Positions 32,865-44,935 of a DNA stretch of 64,000 bases are shown piece after piece. The DNA is from Dacryopinax spathularia (Eukaryota > Basidiomycota > Dacrymycetes > Dacrymycetales > Dacrymycetaceae). Every line of letters begins with the position of its first letter. The stretch's first letter is position 1. The stretch is taken from contig JBBPFI010000004.1 of the NCBI GenBank assembly GCA_037974965.1, positions 1,426,001-1,490,000 on the forward strand. The letters run 5' to 3'. The notes beneath the pieces were generated by a model. That model searched no databases. It was given only the letters and a program-made list of their open reading frames with translations, and was not told the origin of the DNA. A program made the translations under genes and the position numbers.

Positions 32865-34734
32865 ATGGCAGAGCCCAACAGCACCTGGAACCTAGTACGT
32901 CCCTTCCTCTCGTCCCTCTCTGCATACCGCTAATTAAGAGAACAGACGGTTTCCGCGACCTCGCCCATGTTCACGTACAGCTCTTTCACCGGCGACAGCA
33001 GTACGGGCTGGGCAACGACGTGCACTGTTCCAGATGGGTATACGTGTGATCAGGATACGGCGCACGTGACGGGAGCGCAGGCGAGCGTCAGCTTACAATT
33101 TGATGGTGCGCATACATCTACCTTCCGGAGCAGGAACGTGAAGCTGATGCATGCTGTGATGCGCAGGAAGCGGGATCGCCTTCTATGGCAACGTCACGGA
33201 CTCGATGACTGTCACGCTCAGCATTGACGGCGGGCAGAATACGACCGAGTCGTTCAACCCGTCCCAGCAACTGCTCGCTTCCGTAGAAGGGCTACAAGAT
33301 GGCCCCCATACCGCCCTCTTAACCGCTACCCCCTCCTCCCCCGCCGCTCTCCTCTACTTCACCCAATCCGTCGTCTCGTACAAAACTGGCTTCGCGAACG
33401 TCCAGCCCGACATCACCTATGTTGACGACCTCGACCCCTCGATCTCCTACGGGCCGTATTGGTACTCGTACGGGAATTATGACGGTGCCCAACAAACAAC
33501 AGACAACGGGACGTTCCACGCCTCAAACGTCTACAACACCAGCATGTCCCTCCGATTCAACGCCAGCGCTGTCCTCCTCTACGGACCGTGTTACGCCAGC
33601 ACCGGTCTCTATACCGTCGACGTGGATCCAGGGCCGGGGCTAACGACACTTAATACCACTGCGTCTGGGCCGCAGGTCGCGATGCATGTGTTCCAGAATT
33701 GTTTGAGGTACTTTGCCCTTAATCTGGACCCGACGGTCGAGAGGACTATTACGATGACGAACTTGGAGAATGGGACATATGCGACGCTGGATTATATTGA
33801 GTTGATTGGGTTCTCGGGCTCGTCTGGTGGCGGATCAGGTGGGTCGGGCGGTTCAGGAAGCGGGAGTGGAGGCACGGCCGGTGGGGCGACTGGTGGAAAT
33901 GGATCGACGGGGAGCAGCGGGCACTCGAATGTCGGCGCCATCGTCGGCGGCGTCGTAGGCGGCATCGCCGCGATCGCCCTTCTCCTCGTTGCCTTCTTTT
34001 TCTGGCGAAGAAAACAGCAGCGGAAGGAAGTCAAGCCCGATCCTTTCCGCCCACCGGTAAGTCTGGACGACACAACTACCGGCGACGTGTCCCCGGCCTT
34101 GGCGACAGGAAGCAGCGCTCCGCCCGCACTATCAAGTAACGGCACCGGCGGACGTCCAATGAGCGGCAACTTCACCCCTCCCAGACTGGGAAGCAGCCCA
34201 CCGCCAATGAGTCAAAAACAAGCCCTAATGGCGCAGTACGCCACTCCCGGCCGCAGACGAGCAGTACCGAGCAGCACGCTCAGCGCACCGGAGAGCATCG
34301 ACCCTCCCACCAGCAGCCCATCAGCCTCTCGCTCAGCACCGTCTGCGCCGTCTTCCTACACTGGGGGTGGGCCGACTTCCCCCTACCCACCTGCTCCTCC
34401 TCCTCCTCCCCCTGCGCCGCCACTTCCGGCATCCCAGCCTTCACCCCTCTCACCAGGCATAATCTCCCCCGCCGCAGCAACAGCAGGCAGCAGCCAGCCC
34501 TTCCTCCTCTCCCCCGTGGCCGGCGCCATCGGTGCAGAAGACGCGCAAAACCCCCCCTCACTACGCGAGATCTCACATGAGGTCAACCGCATAATCGCCC
34601 AGCTCTCGCGCCTCGGACGGCCGCCCGCGCCGGGAGGGACTGGGGAGGAGGACTGGGAAGACGAGGAGGATGTGGATGTGCCGGCGCAGGCGCCGCCGGC
34701 TTATGATGTTAGTCACGAGGGGAACCATTATTGA
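32865..34734 (+). CDS. single-pass membrane protein with Pro-rich cytosolic tail
   Basis: Exons 32865-32894, 32946-33105 and 33167-34734 encode 585 aa. About 210 N-terminal residues form a Thr/Ser-rich beta-type domain (FTGDSSTGWATTCTVPDGYTCD, GSGIAFYGNVTDSMTVTLSIDGG) with several N-glycosylation sites. A Gly/Ser linker leads to one transmembrane helix, VGAIVGGVVGGIAAIALLLVAFFFW, and a WRRKQQRK stop-transfer. The roughly 280-residue tail is Pro/Ser-rich (PPAPPPPPPAPP) and ends with an acidic stretch. The layout is common in Agaricomycete surface proteins of unknown role, possibly wall sensing. No signal peptide is seen with this start, so an upstream exon or type III insertion is possible. 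The donor at 33106 reads GTGCGCATACAT. Confidence 0.7.
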
Positions 34735-36739
34735 CCGCAATCCGCCTTCTGAGCTCTGCCTTTTGGCCTGTCCTGTGGTGATGTGGTATACCGTCGTGCG
34801 TTCGGGATGTTTTCTGTTGGTTCAACGTGTTGTATGCGCCTCGTTCCATCTTACTTGGTTTTTCGGTATCTTATCTTATCCATATCTCACGTGTTTTCTT
34901 TCGTTCATCTATCGTTTCCTTTTTCTTGGTTCTACCCCACTCTCGTTTGCTATGTGTTTTCTAGACGTTGTACTAATACAGAAAGCATCGTCTTACACCC
35001 AATGTCTCTCCAAGATTATCGGCGCCAACGGCGATTAGGGCCACTGCGCGGGCGTTCACTTCAAAACTTCGTACGCCGTTCAATCGTTACACTGCAACAC
35101 CGGAGGTAATAAGAATGCCCGACCTAGCCTGTATTCCCTTTTGTCGTCCCCGTCTTACCGCTTATAGTTGCTCCGGAGAAGAACAGAGCTGAGAGCACGC
35201 AAACTGAGAAGAACACAGCAGAAAGCACGCATGCCGGGCCAGTGTTGGCTTCGCGAACCTCAGCTCGGTACATGTTCGTACCCCGCCGGCAGAGCGCCTT
35301 TGTCTGCTTTCCGGCTTTCACTGCTGGTTAGGCGCAGCTGCTGAATCAGATACTTTCCCACGAATGTGAGCCAGCTCGGGCTTTCATCTGCAGGTGACTT
35401 TGGCCCGTGCGGGGATAATGGTTTGCGCTTCCCAAAATAATACGTTACGGCCGGAGAGAACATGTGCGGGGAACCCGATGTGGCGGGGTGCGTATGACAT
35501 GACACAGTGGACAAAATGCAGTGTCAATTGCACAAAAAGCGCGCAGAACCCTTGCTCTCCTAACTGATCCCATTTTCTCCCGGATTCTAGTGCAGCATCC
35601 CACTGACTCCAATTCTCTCCTGGCCTCTCCTACCATACCTAATTTGTCCTATTCTATCCTGTGGCCTCCAGATCCCTCCCTGGGACGAAAATCGTCTTTT
35701 TGCCTCGCTCCTGGATCATCCCAAATGATCCTGATTTATCCCATGGACTTTTGCATCCATCTTCCACATGGCATCCTGAGAGTAACTAGGAGAAAATGGG
35801 AGAAAATGGGAGATCAAACTTTTCGATGCAGGAGAATAAGGGATAAAACAGGAGAAAATGGGAGAAAACAGGATAAGATGGGAGGGTACAGGAGAAGGTA
35901 CAATAAGACACAGGGAGCGGTCAGGATGATCTGGGAAAGACCTGGATATAACCAAAAGGCTGGGATGCTTTGGGAGGGACCGGAATTTTGCAGGAGGAGA
36001 CAGGAGAGATCCTCTATTACTGTAATCGGGATAATTTGGGTGCAACCAGGAGAATTGTACTTCAAAAAGCTTCCGCTGCATTTTGTCCAGCCTGTCCGCT
36101 CATAGGGTGCGTCATCCAGCGTTGACCCTCGGCACGATGGTCGCGGATGTTGTACGACGCGTTGATGTGTTGATGAGCGCTCGCTTCTCTCTCCACCCAT
36201 CTCCTACTATATACACCTTGCATGCTCCTACTCATCCCGGCACCCACCGTCTAAATCGCGGCAATTTGTTCCCCCACGCCAATGGCTTACTTCGCGGGTT
36301 TGCGTAAAGCGCCAAAACCACGCGTGCGTGCTCGCTGTTATGCCTAATGGGGCATGTATGGACGCGTCCGAAGAGCTTCGCGACCTTCCGCGACGACCTC
36401 AGCAGACTCAGCTGTCACCGGCCTCCTTCTCTCTCTCCTCTAGAGGCCTTCTTTCTGTTACAGCACATCGAGGACGAACGCGTACTCGGACGTTGAGAAG
36501 ATGGTATCAACATAGTACGGGAAAAGGACGGTGGAATGGGAAGCTGCGAACGCGCTAAGCCCACTATACCCTCCACACCTGACTGGACTTCATCTGGCTT
36601 CTCCCTGGATCGTACCTGTCTGCAGGCACGGGTGTGAGAAACACTGAAATACCGGGCTTTGCTGGCCCGTCTGGAGGCCTCGGGTTGGGCAACATCATCC
36701 CCCGACACAGCGAGATCCATCGTTTCCGACTCTCGCACA
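34735..36739. other. long intergenic region with purine/pyrimidine-biased block
   Basis: No gene recognised in 2 kb. From about 35560 to 35770 the plus strand is pyrimidine-rich (CTCTCCTGG, TTTTCTCCC); from about 35780 to 36050 it turns purine-rich with repeated GGAGAAAATGG. Open frames there are low-complexity. Upstream of 36740 lies the beta-xylosidase promoter; no TATA box stands out. Confidence 0.45.
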
Positions 36740-39225
36740 ATGGGCTCGTCGCTCTCCAGCACCTGTACGGTCTTGCAAACCTCGGTCGTCCTGTTTGCGC
36801 TTGCGCAATGGACGTACGCGGCTTTCCCTGACTGTTTGGCGGGCCCGCTGTCCAACACAACCGTATGCGATACCTCGCTGGACCCCCTCACCCGCGCCCG
36901 GGCTTTGGTCGCTATGATGACCAATGCGGAGAAGTTCAACAACACCGTCAATGCGTCTCCCGGTGTGCCTCGACTCGGTATCCCGCCATACAACTGGTGG
37001 AGCGAAGGCCTGCACGGCGTCGCCATCAGCCCTGGTGTGACGTTCGCTCCTCCAGGACAGAACTTCAGCTACGCGACTTCTTTCCCCGAACCCATCCTCA
37101 TGAGCGCCGCATTCGACGACAACCTGATCTACGACGTCGCAACGATCGTTAGTACCGAAGCTCGCGCGTTCAACAACTTCAACCATTCGGGCCTTGACTT
37201 CTGGACGCCCAACATCAACCCCGTGCGCGATCCTCGCTGGGGTCGGTCCCTCGAGACTCCGGGAGAAGACTCTTTCCACACAGCGTCATACGTCGCCAAG
37301 CTTATCAGCGGTCTACAATGGGGCGAAGATCCCAAGTATCAGAAGCTCGTCGCGACGTGCAAGCACTATGCCGGGTACGACCTCGAGAACTGGGGCGGCT
37401 ATGCCCGGTACGGCTTCGACGCTGTCATCTCCCCACAGGATTTGCGCGAGTACTTCTTGCAGCCATTCCAGACTTGTGCAAGAGACGTAAACGTCACGAG
37501 TATTATGTGCTCGTACAATGCCGTCAACGGTATCCCGACCTGCGCGAGCGATTACCTCCTGCAAACGCTCCTGAGAGAGTGGTGGGAGTGGGAAACGGAT
37601 TCCGAGAGTTTGACGGCCCACTGTGAGTGCATATATGCGCTTGGTTCACGTTCCAGCTGATGATATACGTAGACATTACCTCCGATTGCGATGCTGTTTC
37701 GAACATCTATTACCCGCACAACTACACGATCACTCCTCAACAGGTAAGCATTCAGCGCCTGCTTGGGTAGTCATCGCTGACTTTTGTTTCAGGCGGTTGC
37801 AGTCTCACTCAAGGCTGGGACCGACCTAGATTGCGGAACTTTCTATAGCGAATGGCTCCCATCTTCCTACGAGCAAGGTCTGTTCAACCAGACTGATATC
37901 GACCGTTCTATGATTCGCTCCTACGCTGCGCAATTTTTGCTGGGCTATTTCGACCCGCCGCAAGCCCAGATCTACCGGTAAGCACTGCCTGTCAGCCGCA
38001 TAATCAGTGTCTGATGCGGAAACTTAGGCAGTACAACTGGGCCAACATCAACACCGACTACGCACAACAGCTCGCATATACTGCAGCTTGGGAAGGCATC
38101 ACGCTTCTGAAGAACATCGACAACATGCTCCCCTTGCCGGCAAGCATGACCAAGATCGCACTCATCGGCCCTTGGGCAAATGCGACCACCCAAATGCAAG
38201 GCAACTATCAGGGCATCGCTCCCTTCCTGCATAGCCCGCTATATGCGCTCCAGCAGCGCGGTATCAACGTGACCTACGCACTCGGAACGAACATCACCTC
38301 GAACTCGACCTCTGGCTTCGCCGCTGCGCTTGCTGCTGCTCAGGCTGCCGACCTTACGCTCTACATCGGCGGTATCGACGTGACGGTTGAAGCGGAAGCG
38401 ATGGACAGGAACAACATCACCTGGCCTGGCAACCAGCTCAACCTTATCGCTCAGCTCGCGAATGTCTCCCAGCACCTGGTTGTCTACCAGATGGGTGGCG
38501 GGCAGATCGACGACACTGTCCTGCTCGAGAACCCTAAGGTGCACTCACTTCTCTGGGGCGGCTATCCCGGTCAGGACGGCGGCACGGCGATGATCGATAT
38601 CCTTTACGGTGATCGCGCTCCTGCTGGCCGTCTGCCCCTGTCGCAATACCCGGGCAGCTTCGTCAACGAAGTGCCGATGACGGACATGCGCCTCCGCCCC
38701 GCGCTCGGCACGCCAGGCAGGACGTACAAGTGGTACACCGGTAACCTGGTTCTGCCGTTCGGCTACGGTCTCCACTACACCACTTTCTCCAAGGCTGCTC
38801 CAGCAGACTACTCGCCACGCTCGTACGACGTCGCAACCCTCGTCAAGCAAGCCAAAGCCTCCAACCAATTCCTCGACAAAGCCTTCTTCGACGTCTTCGC
38901 CGCCGAAGTCACCAACACCGGCTCCATCACATCGGACTACGTCGCTCTCGGATTCCTGACTGGCGAGTTCGGCCCCGCCCCTTATCCAAAGAGCTCGCTC
39001 GTCTCGTACACCAGGCTGAGCGAAGTCACCCCCGGCCAGACGCAGATCGTCAACTTTGACCTGACACTCGGCTCGCTCGCGAGGGCGGATTATTATGGGA
39101 ATTTGTACCTCTATCCGGGGACGTATAAGCTTGTGATTGACGTGGTGGAGGCGGTTGAGGTCGCGACGTTCTACCTGACGGGAGATACTACTCTGCTGAG
39201 CTCTTTCCCTGCTCCTGGTGCATGA
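36740..39225 (+). CDS. secreted GH3 beta-xylosidase
   Basis: Exons 36740-37622, 37673-37743, 37793-37977 and 38028-39225 encode 778 aa, the usual length for fungal GH3 beta-xylosidases. A signal peptide of about 27 residues precedes AFPDCLAGPL. Family landmarks are YNWWSEGLHGVA, NINPVRDPRWGRSLETPGED, ATCKHYAGYDLE, SIMCSYNAVNGIPTCA and ITSDCDAV, whose first Asp (about residue 299) is the expected nucleophile, plus the C-terminal GH3 domain (WEGITLLKN) and fibronectin-type end. It would release xylose from xylo-oligosaccharides outside the cell. The start at 36740 is the ATG that gives the signal peptide. Intron 1 (37623-37672) holds GCATATATGC at 37629-37638. Confidence 0.92.
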
Positions 39226-39902
39226 ACAGCTTCATAGGGCAGTTCCCAATGACAGGAATATAACGATCTTATCCGATTTCCCGTTTGCGCTTGAATTATA
39301 ATGGCAAGTATTGGGTGGGTACCATGTGTGAAGATCCGCTGGTCCATGCGCATGACTCCATAATTTGCAGTGATAAAGCAGATATGTTCTGCCATCCCGA
39401 AATGGTATTTGCATGTAGCCTAGAACGGCATGCCGGGCCGTGCATAACATCATTGTACTCTTCCTAAACACATTCTCGGACATCGGCCTGGAAATGGTAA
39501 ATCGATACGACTGTTCCCATAATCTGCTGGCAGTGGAAGGAGATGGCGCGCCATTGCTCCCTTATTGCTCGGTTGGAAGAAGAGCGGTGTTCGTTCGGGC
39601 CCTTGACATAAATAGGTTTCCTTGGCTCCCTGCACCTCGCGACCATGTTAAGATGCGCATTGATCCGAGGTGGTAAACCATAGTGCACGTGCAGTGGATG
39701 TATGAGACGACGACGAGGACAACCGCCCACCGCCCACCCGCCGCCCCATTCGCTTCGACACAGTGACAGCGTCATTGCGCCGGGAAGATTCCCGCTTCTG
39801 GGCATGGCTTTCCGCCGCCCGCCGTTGACTCCGACGTCCGCCTTCGCCCGCTGAGCCGCTCTCCAGCAGACAGACCTTCAGAGGACGACGACGACAACGA
39901 CC
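39226..39902. other. intergenic, nothing assigned
   Basis: Short 3' and 5' flanks of the neighbouring genes; only chance open frames on both strands were seen. Confidence 0.5.
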
Positions 39903-41433
39903 ATGTCCCGCTCAATCGTTATCATTGGGTACGCTGTGTTATAAAGGCGGAGTTTTGCCCCATAGCTAACCGCAGCGCAGTGGGGGTATAATAGGCGCTG
40001 CAACAGCGTAAGTCCCGCACTATCGGTTCCTGCCCAGACTGAGCCCTGGCTTGCTGACACGCCCCTGTCAGTTACTACCTGACTCGCCATCCTGCTGTAA
40101 GGAACTACGTCGTGCGACAGGCGACGACGAGACTAACCGGTAGCTCGCAGTACGACCCTGCAAATGTATCTATCCACATAGTCGAAGCTAGCTTTATTGC
40201 CGCCGGGTGAGCAGAATTCGCCGGAGTGGAGGCAATATTGCTCATTAGAGGTTGCATACAGCTCATCTGGCAAGGGCGGCGGGTTCTTAGCTGAGGACTG
40301 GCATCAGCCGTACACGGCCTCTCTCGGACGACTATCCTTCCGTCTACATGAGGAATTGGCGAAGGAGTATGGCGGAGACCAGGTATGTGTTGCCAGCGCG
40401 ATAGCTTCGTGGGAAAGCTCAACAAGCTATTTCCGATAGATATGGGGCTATCGACGTGTGAAGACTTTGAACCTTGAAATCAACGCCAATGGACCGGAAA
40501 GCAAGAAGACGAAGTCACTGGAAGGATCGGAATGGTTAGGAAAGGTAGAGGATATCAGGTGCGCAATAACCTGCTCATTTCACCTCGAAAGCAAGCTGAC
40601 AGACGAGCAGTGTTATCGGCGACGTCCAGACAACGGGCCAAGTGACTCCGTTCCCGCTAACGAACTTCCTGGTGGAGAAGGCGAAGGAGCGTGGTGCAAA
40701 GGTCACGATTGCGATGGTGGACGGTATGGAGTGGGCAGAGGACGGCTCTCCGAAGGCCGTTCTCGCAACGGACGAGCAGGGCGAGAAGTACAATTTCCCA
40801 GCTACGGACGTCGTCTTTTGCGCTGGTCCTTGGACGGGCGCGCTGGCGAGGAAGCTGCTTGGACGGAGGGCTGGTGCAGCGGCTGGCATCGTGCCGAGGT
40901 ATATATCCAAAAACCTCGTTTAGTCAAATTGCTGACAGCAATGTAGCGAGGCTTCCACGTCAATCATAATGCGTCCGCCGAGCAACGAACTTGTCCCTGC
41001 ACAAGCGCTCTTTTCGTCCATTCGCATGCCAGACGGCCGGTACGGCAGCCCCGAGGTCTTCCCTCGGCCCGACGGGACCGTATACGTCTGCGGCGCCGGC
41101 ACGGGCGACGGACTCGCCCTTCCAGCCCGAGCGAAAGAAGTCAGCCCATCAACCCGCGCCGTCGAACGTCTCGTCGAGTACATGAACGTCATCTCCCCCA
41201 CCCGGTTCAAAGACGCGACGATCGAAGTCCAACAAGCATGTTTCCGGCCTAACCCGCCCCGAGGTGGCAATCCCGTGATTGGCAAGCTCGGCAAGGGACT
41301 CTGGGTCGCTTCGGGGCATAATGTCTGGGGACTGAACCACGGCCCGGGGACGGGGAAGGTCATGTCCGAGCTCATCTTTGACGGCAAGGCGCGCTCGGCG
41401 GACGTTTCGGGCCTTGCTCCTTCCACTCTGTAG
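39903..41433 (+). CDS. TDA3: FAD-dependent oxidoreductase, DAO fold, Tda3-like
   Basis: Eight exons: 39903-39928, 39981-40007, 40072-40096, 40151-40206, 40262-40382, 40440-40558, 40611-40898 and 40947-41433, all in phase, giving 382 aa. The N-terminal dinucleotide-binding motif is SIVIIGGGIIGAATAYYLTRHPA, with the acidic end of beta-2 in IHIVEASFIAAG. SSGKGGGFLAEDWHQP and LSFRLHEELAKEYGGDQIWGYRR follow, matching the Tda3 subgroup of D-amino-acid-oxidase-fold proteins. The C-terminus has GLWVASGHNVWGLNHGPGTGKVMSELI, the FAD-contacting region. Yeast Tda3 is linked to endosome-to-Golgi traffic; the substrate is not known. The first three exons are only 25-27 nt. Confidence 0.85.
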
Positions 41434-41637
41434 ACGCGCACTCGCACTATCGACCATGTATTGCTGTAGAGAGAGCCATTAACTATCACCACCATGCACT
41501 AACCTTTCCTTCCATTTTACCACCATTGCCATGTCCTGGAGCGGGGTTTATCAATTAAAGCTACAACTCGTTGTATCCATTCTATTTCGGCACACGGTTG
41601 CCGTAGCCCGACCAGCATCAACAAGGGTATGCATAAG

Positions 41638-43118
41638 CTATAGCTGCCCCCGAACAACCTTATCGAGCGTCTCCGCAAAATAGCGAATATTGCTCGTGTT
41701 CAAACCGGCCATCGAGATCCTCCCATCGCTCGTCATGTAAATATGGCCCTTCTCGATCATCGTCTGTACTTGCTCGGCGTTCAGACCAGTGAAGCTGAAC
41801 ATGCCGATCTGGGTCTTGATGTGTTCCCAGCTGCCGGGGGTGTGCAGCTCCTTTGTGAGGATGTCGTATAGCTGCTCGCGCATTGCGATGATTCGGTGGG
41901 CCATCGTTTTGATGTCCTGTTTCCATTGCTCAAACAGCTCAGGGTCGTTGATGATAAGGGCCATCTACAAACATATTAGCCTAATAAACTAAGGCTTGAA
42001 AAACGGAAAGACGGACCAAGCGAGCACCGTGGGCAGGCGGATTACTGATCTCTGCGCGCTCAATAATCGACAGCTGGCTCTTCACACGCGCAGCCTCGTC
42101 CTTATCCGCGCAAAGCACATGCAGAGCACCCACACGCTCGCCATACAGCCCCGCATTCTTCGCAAAGCTCTATATATGCGCTTAGTTCCTTTCCTTTTCA
42201 GGTCAAGAAAGCGCAATGCGCACCTGGCAAACAAGCATCGGCACACCACGCTTCTCGAAGTACCTCAGCGCCGCTGCGTCCCTGTCCAGGTCGCCGCTCG
42301 CGAACCCTTGGTAGGCACAATCGAAGAACGCATAATGTCCTTTTTCGATCATAACGTCCGCTATCTCCTCCCATTGCTGTGGCGTCGGGTCCACCCCAGT
42401 AGGATTGTGCGCGCACGCATGAAGCAGGATGACCGACCTCTCAGGTGCAGACTTGAGCGCGCCGAGCATACCGGCCATGTTGAGCGAGATCGTCTTGGGG
42501 TCGTAGTACGGGTAGTCGACGGGCGTGATCCCGACGTTGGTCATGATGGACTTGTGGTTGCCCCAGGTAGGGTTGGAGATGAAGATCTGCTTGGGGCCGT
42601 TCCATTGATAGAAGCGGGAGAGGAAGAGTGCGCCGACGTGGTTCGCGCCGGTCCCGGAGAGCGTTTGGATGCTGTAGGCATTGTCAGCTGCTAGATGGGA
42701 GCGTGTATGCGCTGATATGGCGCACCTGACAACCCGGTCCTCCTTGAGTGCTTTACTCTCCTCACTCAGGATAAGCTTCGCAGCAGCGCTCGTAAACTCC
42801 TGAAGCCCCACAATCGGCAAATACTCATGATCCAGCGCCGGGTCATTCAGCAGTCTCTCCGTAGCCTGCCAAAACACCACATCAGCCTTCGCGCTGACAG
42901 GATCGCGGAGGTAGCAATATGCGCACCTTCTTGACGACTGGCAGGACCCACGGTTTTCCCTCGTCGTCCCTGTATGCACCGACGGAGAGGTTGATCTTCT
43001 TCTCGGCGGGGTCGGCCTTGTACCGGATCGGAAGCTGGAGGATGCTGTCCGGCGGGGCGAGGGGGACTTGGGCGAAGAGGGCGTCTGTATGCGTGTAGGG
43101 TGTAGCGATCGTAGGCAT
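41638..43118 (-). CDS. aspartate aminotransferase
   Basis: Minus-strand exons 43118-42927, 42886-42726, 42671-42224, 42169-42017 and 41964-41638 encode 426 aa. It is a PLP enzyme interconverting aspartate and 2-oxoglutarate with oxaloacetate and glutamate. Seen are [11 protein letters not shown] at the N-terminus, [59 protein letters not shown] (cofactor Asp and Tyr), [14 protein letters not shown] with the PLP lysine at about residue 271, and [20 protein letters not shown] with the substrate Arg. Cytosolic versus mitochondrial form is not settled; an in-frame-looking short upstream exon (around 43200-43290) could supply another N-terminus. Intron 1 is only 40 nt. Three introns start GTGCGC and intron 3 ends GCGCATATATAG. 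Confidence 0.92.
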
Positions 43119-43871
43119 TCATCGGGCGTCGACGTAACGAGTGAGTGGGGGCCGGAATGAAGGTTGAGAGGAGAGAGCGGGAACGACGATCAGCGACGCA
43201 TACACACGAGCAATCAGACAAACATACGTGACATCGTGTTCCTACTCTTATTCGACGAAAAATGATCCACAATCTGCTGTAACCGCTGAGCCATAGTCAG
43301 CCCTTTATCCTTCAACCAACCCAGAAGCCGCAGGAGTCAAGGAGTCAAGGCAGAATACAAGTAAGAAGGAGCAAGTAGAAGAAGGCTGAGGCCGAGGAGG
43401 CGAGCTGCGAGCTGCGAGTAATCGCGCGAACACAGCAGAGCAGGCTGAAGAGAAGTGATCCACAACCCGCGGTCAACTCCACGCCCTCGAGCTGTCTCTT
43501 GTACGATCCCAAGACAGGAGCTCCCCCACTCAGGCGCTCGCTCTCAGATCGGAGCAAGACAAACAGATGGAATGATGGGAAGAGGAGCACAACAGCACAA
43601 GGGACCTCGATGAGGAGGCAGACGCACCTGATTCTGAGGTTGCTAGACTCGTCTGAAACTGGGCCGGGGATATAGCCGGTCTCTCGTCTCCTTGTGGTGG
43701 TGTCTCGTGGGGTGCTCGTGGGGCAGTGAGGTGAGGGGGCTACTGATCTCTGTGTGTTATAGGGGCAGACCAGGAACAAGCACGAGCTGAAGTGACGAGG
43801 GCGTTGAGCAGTGCACGGGACAACAAGAGGGACGAAGAATAATCGCTTGCTACTAATCCTAGCGCGACCAA
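43119..43871. other. upstream region of the aminotransferase gene
   Basis: Includes a short minus-strand reading frame starting MAQRLQQIVDHFSSNKSRNTMS (43292 downward) that ends in a possible donor GTATGT; it could be an alternative first exon of the aminotransferase or a 5' leader. Otherwise only chance frames. Confidence 0.35.
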
Positions 43872-43873
43872 TA

Positions 43874-44162
43874 CTGTACCATCCAGCGAAGGTGCGCAAT
43901 ACCAGATTTGGTATTCGCTTCCGCGGAAGCAAGCGGAAGCAGATTAAGTGCGCACTTTAGCGGGACAACTGGTGACTTTGCGCACTTAAAGCCCGTCGGA
44001 GATAAGAAATTGGCCTTAAGGGGGACTTTTGTGGAGATAGTTTGCTTCCGTCGAATTTCTCGAAGTGCGCACTTGCCTATCAGCGACGGTGACCACCAAG
44101 AAAGTGCGCGATGGAAGGCTGTGGTGACCGGTGACCCAGCGCACCTTCCCTGGATGGTACAG
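43874..44162. mobile_element. MITE-like non-autonomous DNA element
   Basis: A 289-bp element bounded by 24-bp terminal inverted repeats that start CTGTACCATCCAG and end GAAGGTGCGC, with one mismatch between the two ends. It is flanked by TA on both sides (43872-43873 and 44163-44164), as expected for Tc1/mariner-type insertion. Inside are repeated AAGTGCGC sites, two of them as the full palindrome AAGTGCGCACTT (43946-43957 and 44063-44074), plus TGCGCACTT at 43979 and AAGTGCGC at 44102. The TIR ends carry AGGTGCGC, so these look like transposase-type binding sites. There is no coding capacity. I know of no named family that it matches. Confidence 0.72.
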
Positions 44163-44164
44163 TA

Positions 44165-44935
44165 GTTCGGAAATGTATTGTCCTCCTAGCCCTACCGTAC
44201 CGCCGATACCGACCGTTCCCTGGGTTGCGAGCCCTTCCCTTCAGGAATCCGGGGCTACTCCGGCCGGGGTTACACATACTCGGCGAGCTGTTTCCGCCAA
44301 TCGGCTTCGGCCTTTTCCGCCGAACGAGTCAGGCCTCCCGCCTCGCCCAGGAGGCAGGACGAGGGGGAGAGGGCATGACGCGCGCATTGGGTAGGGCTCC
44401 ACGCAACGCAACGGTTGGCTTGTACATGCCTTATATAGACTCAACATGCTGGACGGGGGCGAACGTGTACAGAATGAAATGGCATTTGGCTGAGAGTGTA
44501 CAAAGGAGGAAGAGAGAGGATAATTATAATTTAGAAACACAGGAACGTGAAGAGTGAGAAGGAAAAGTGTGGTTGAGCTGGCAGATGGCCAGCAGGCGGG
44601 GTAAGGGTGGACTTCCTGGGCAGGTATACAGATGTGCCTATCTAGCACGCCGCCGTGGTGCCCGGCCACGAGTGGGTGCGTGATAGTCCAGAGGTGGGCA
44701 GTGTACAAGTGTGGTGAAACGGGAGGGAACTGTGGATGTGGATGTGTGGAGGAAGTGGGCCGATAGCGGCGAGTTTGGGCAGACGAGCGGCTGACTGGCC
44801 GAGATGGGAGAAAACGGGCGCCCAGCAGCCTTCCTTGCTTCGCTCGGCCTGCTGGCACTACCCGTCCGCTGCCCTTTCGCCAGCCTGACCCCGCACCTCC
44901 CGCACGCGCCCGACCCGGAAAGGGCGGAAAGGGCC
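44165..44935. other. intergenic, GC-rich, nothing assigned
   Basis: Only Arg/Pro-rich low-quality open frames on the minus strand; probably the 3' flank of the AN1 gene and unassigned spacer. Confidence 0.45.

Noticed and set aside
43345-43932. 195-codon minus-strand open frame
   Set aside because: No domain and low-complexity Cys/Ser/Arg content. It overlaps the left end of the MITE-like element, so it is most likely chance.
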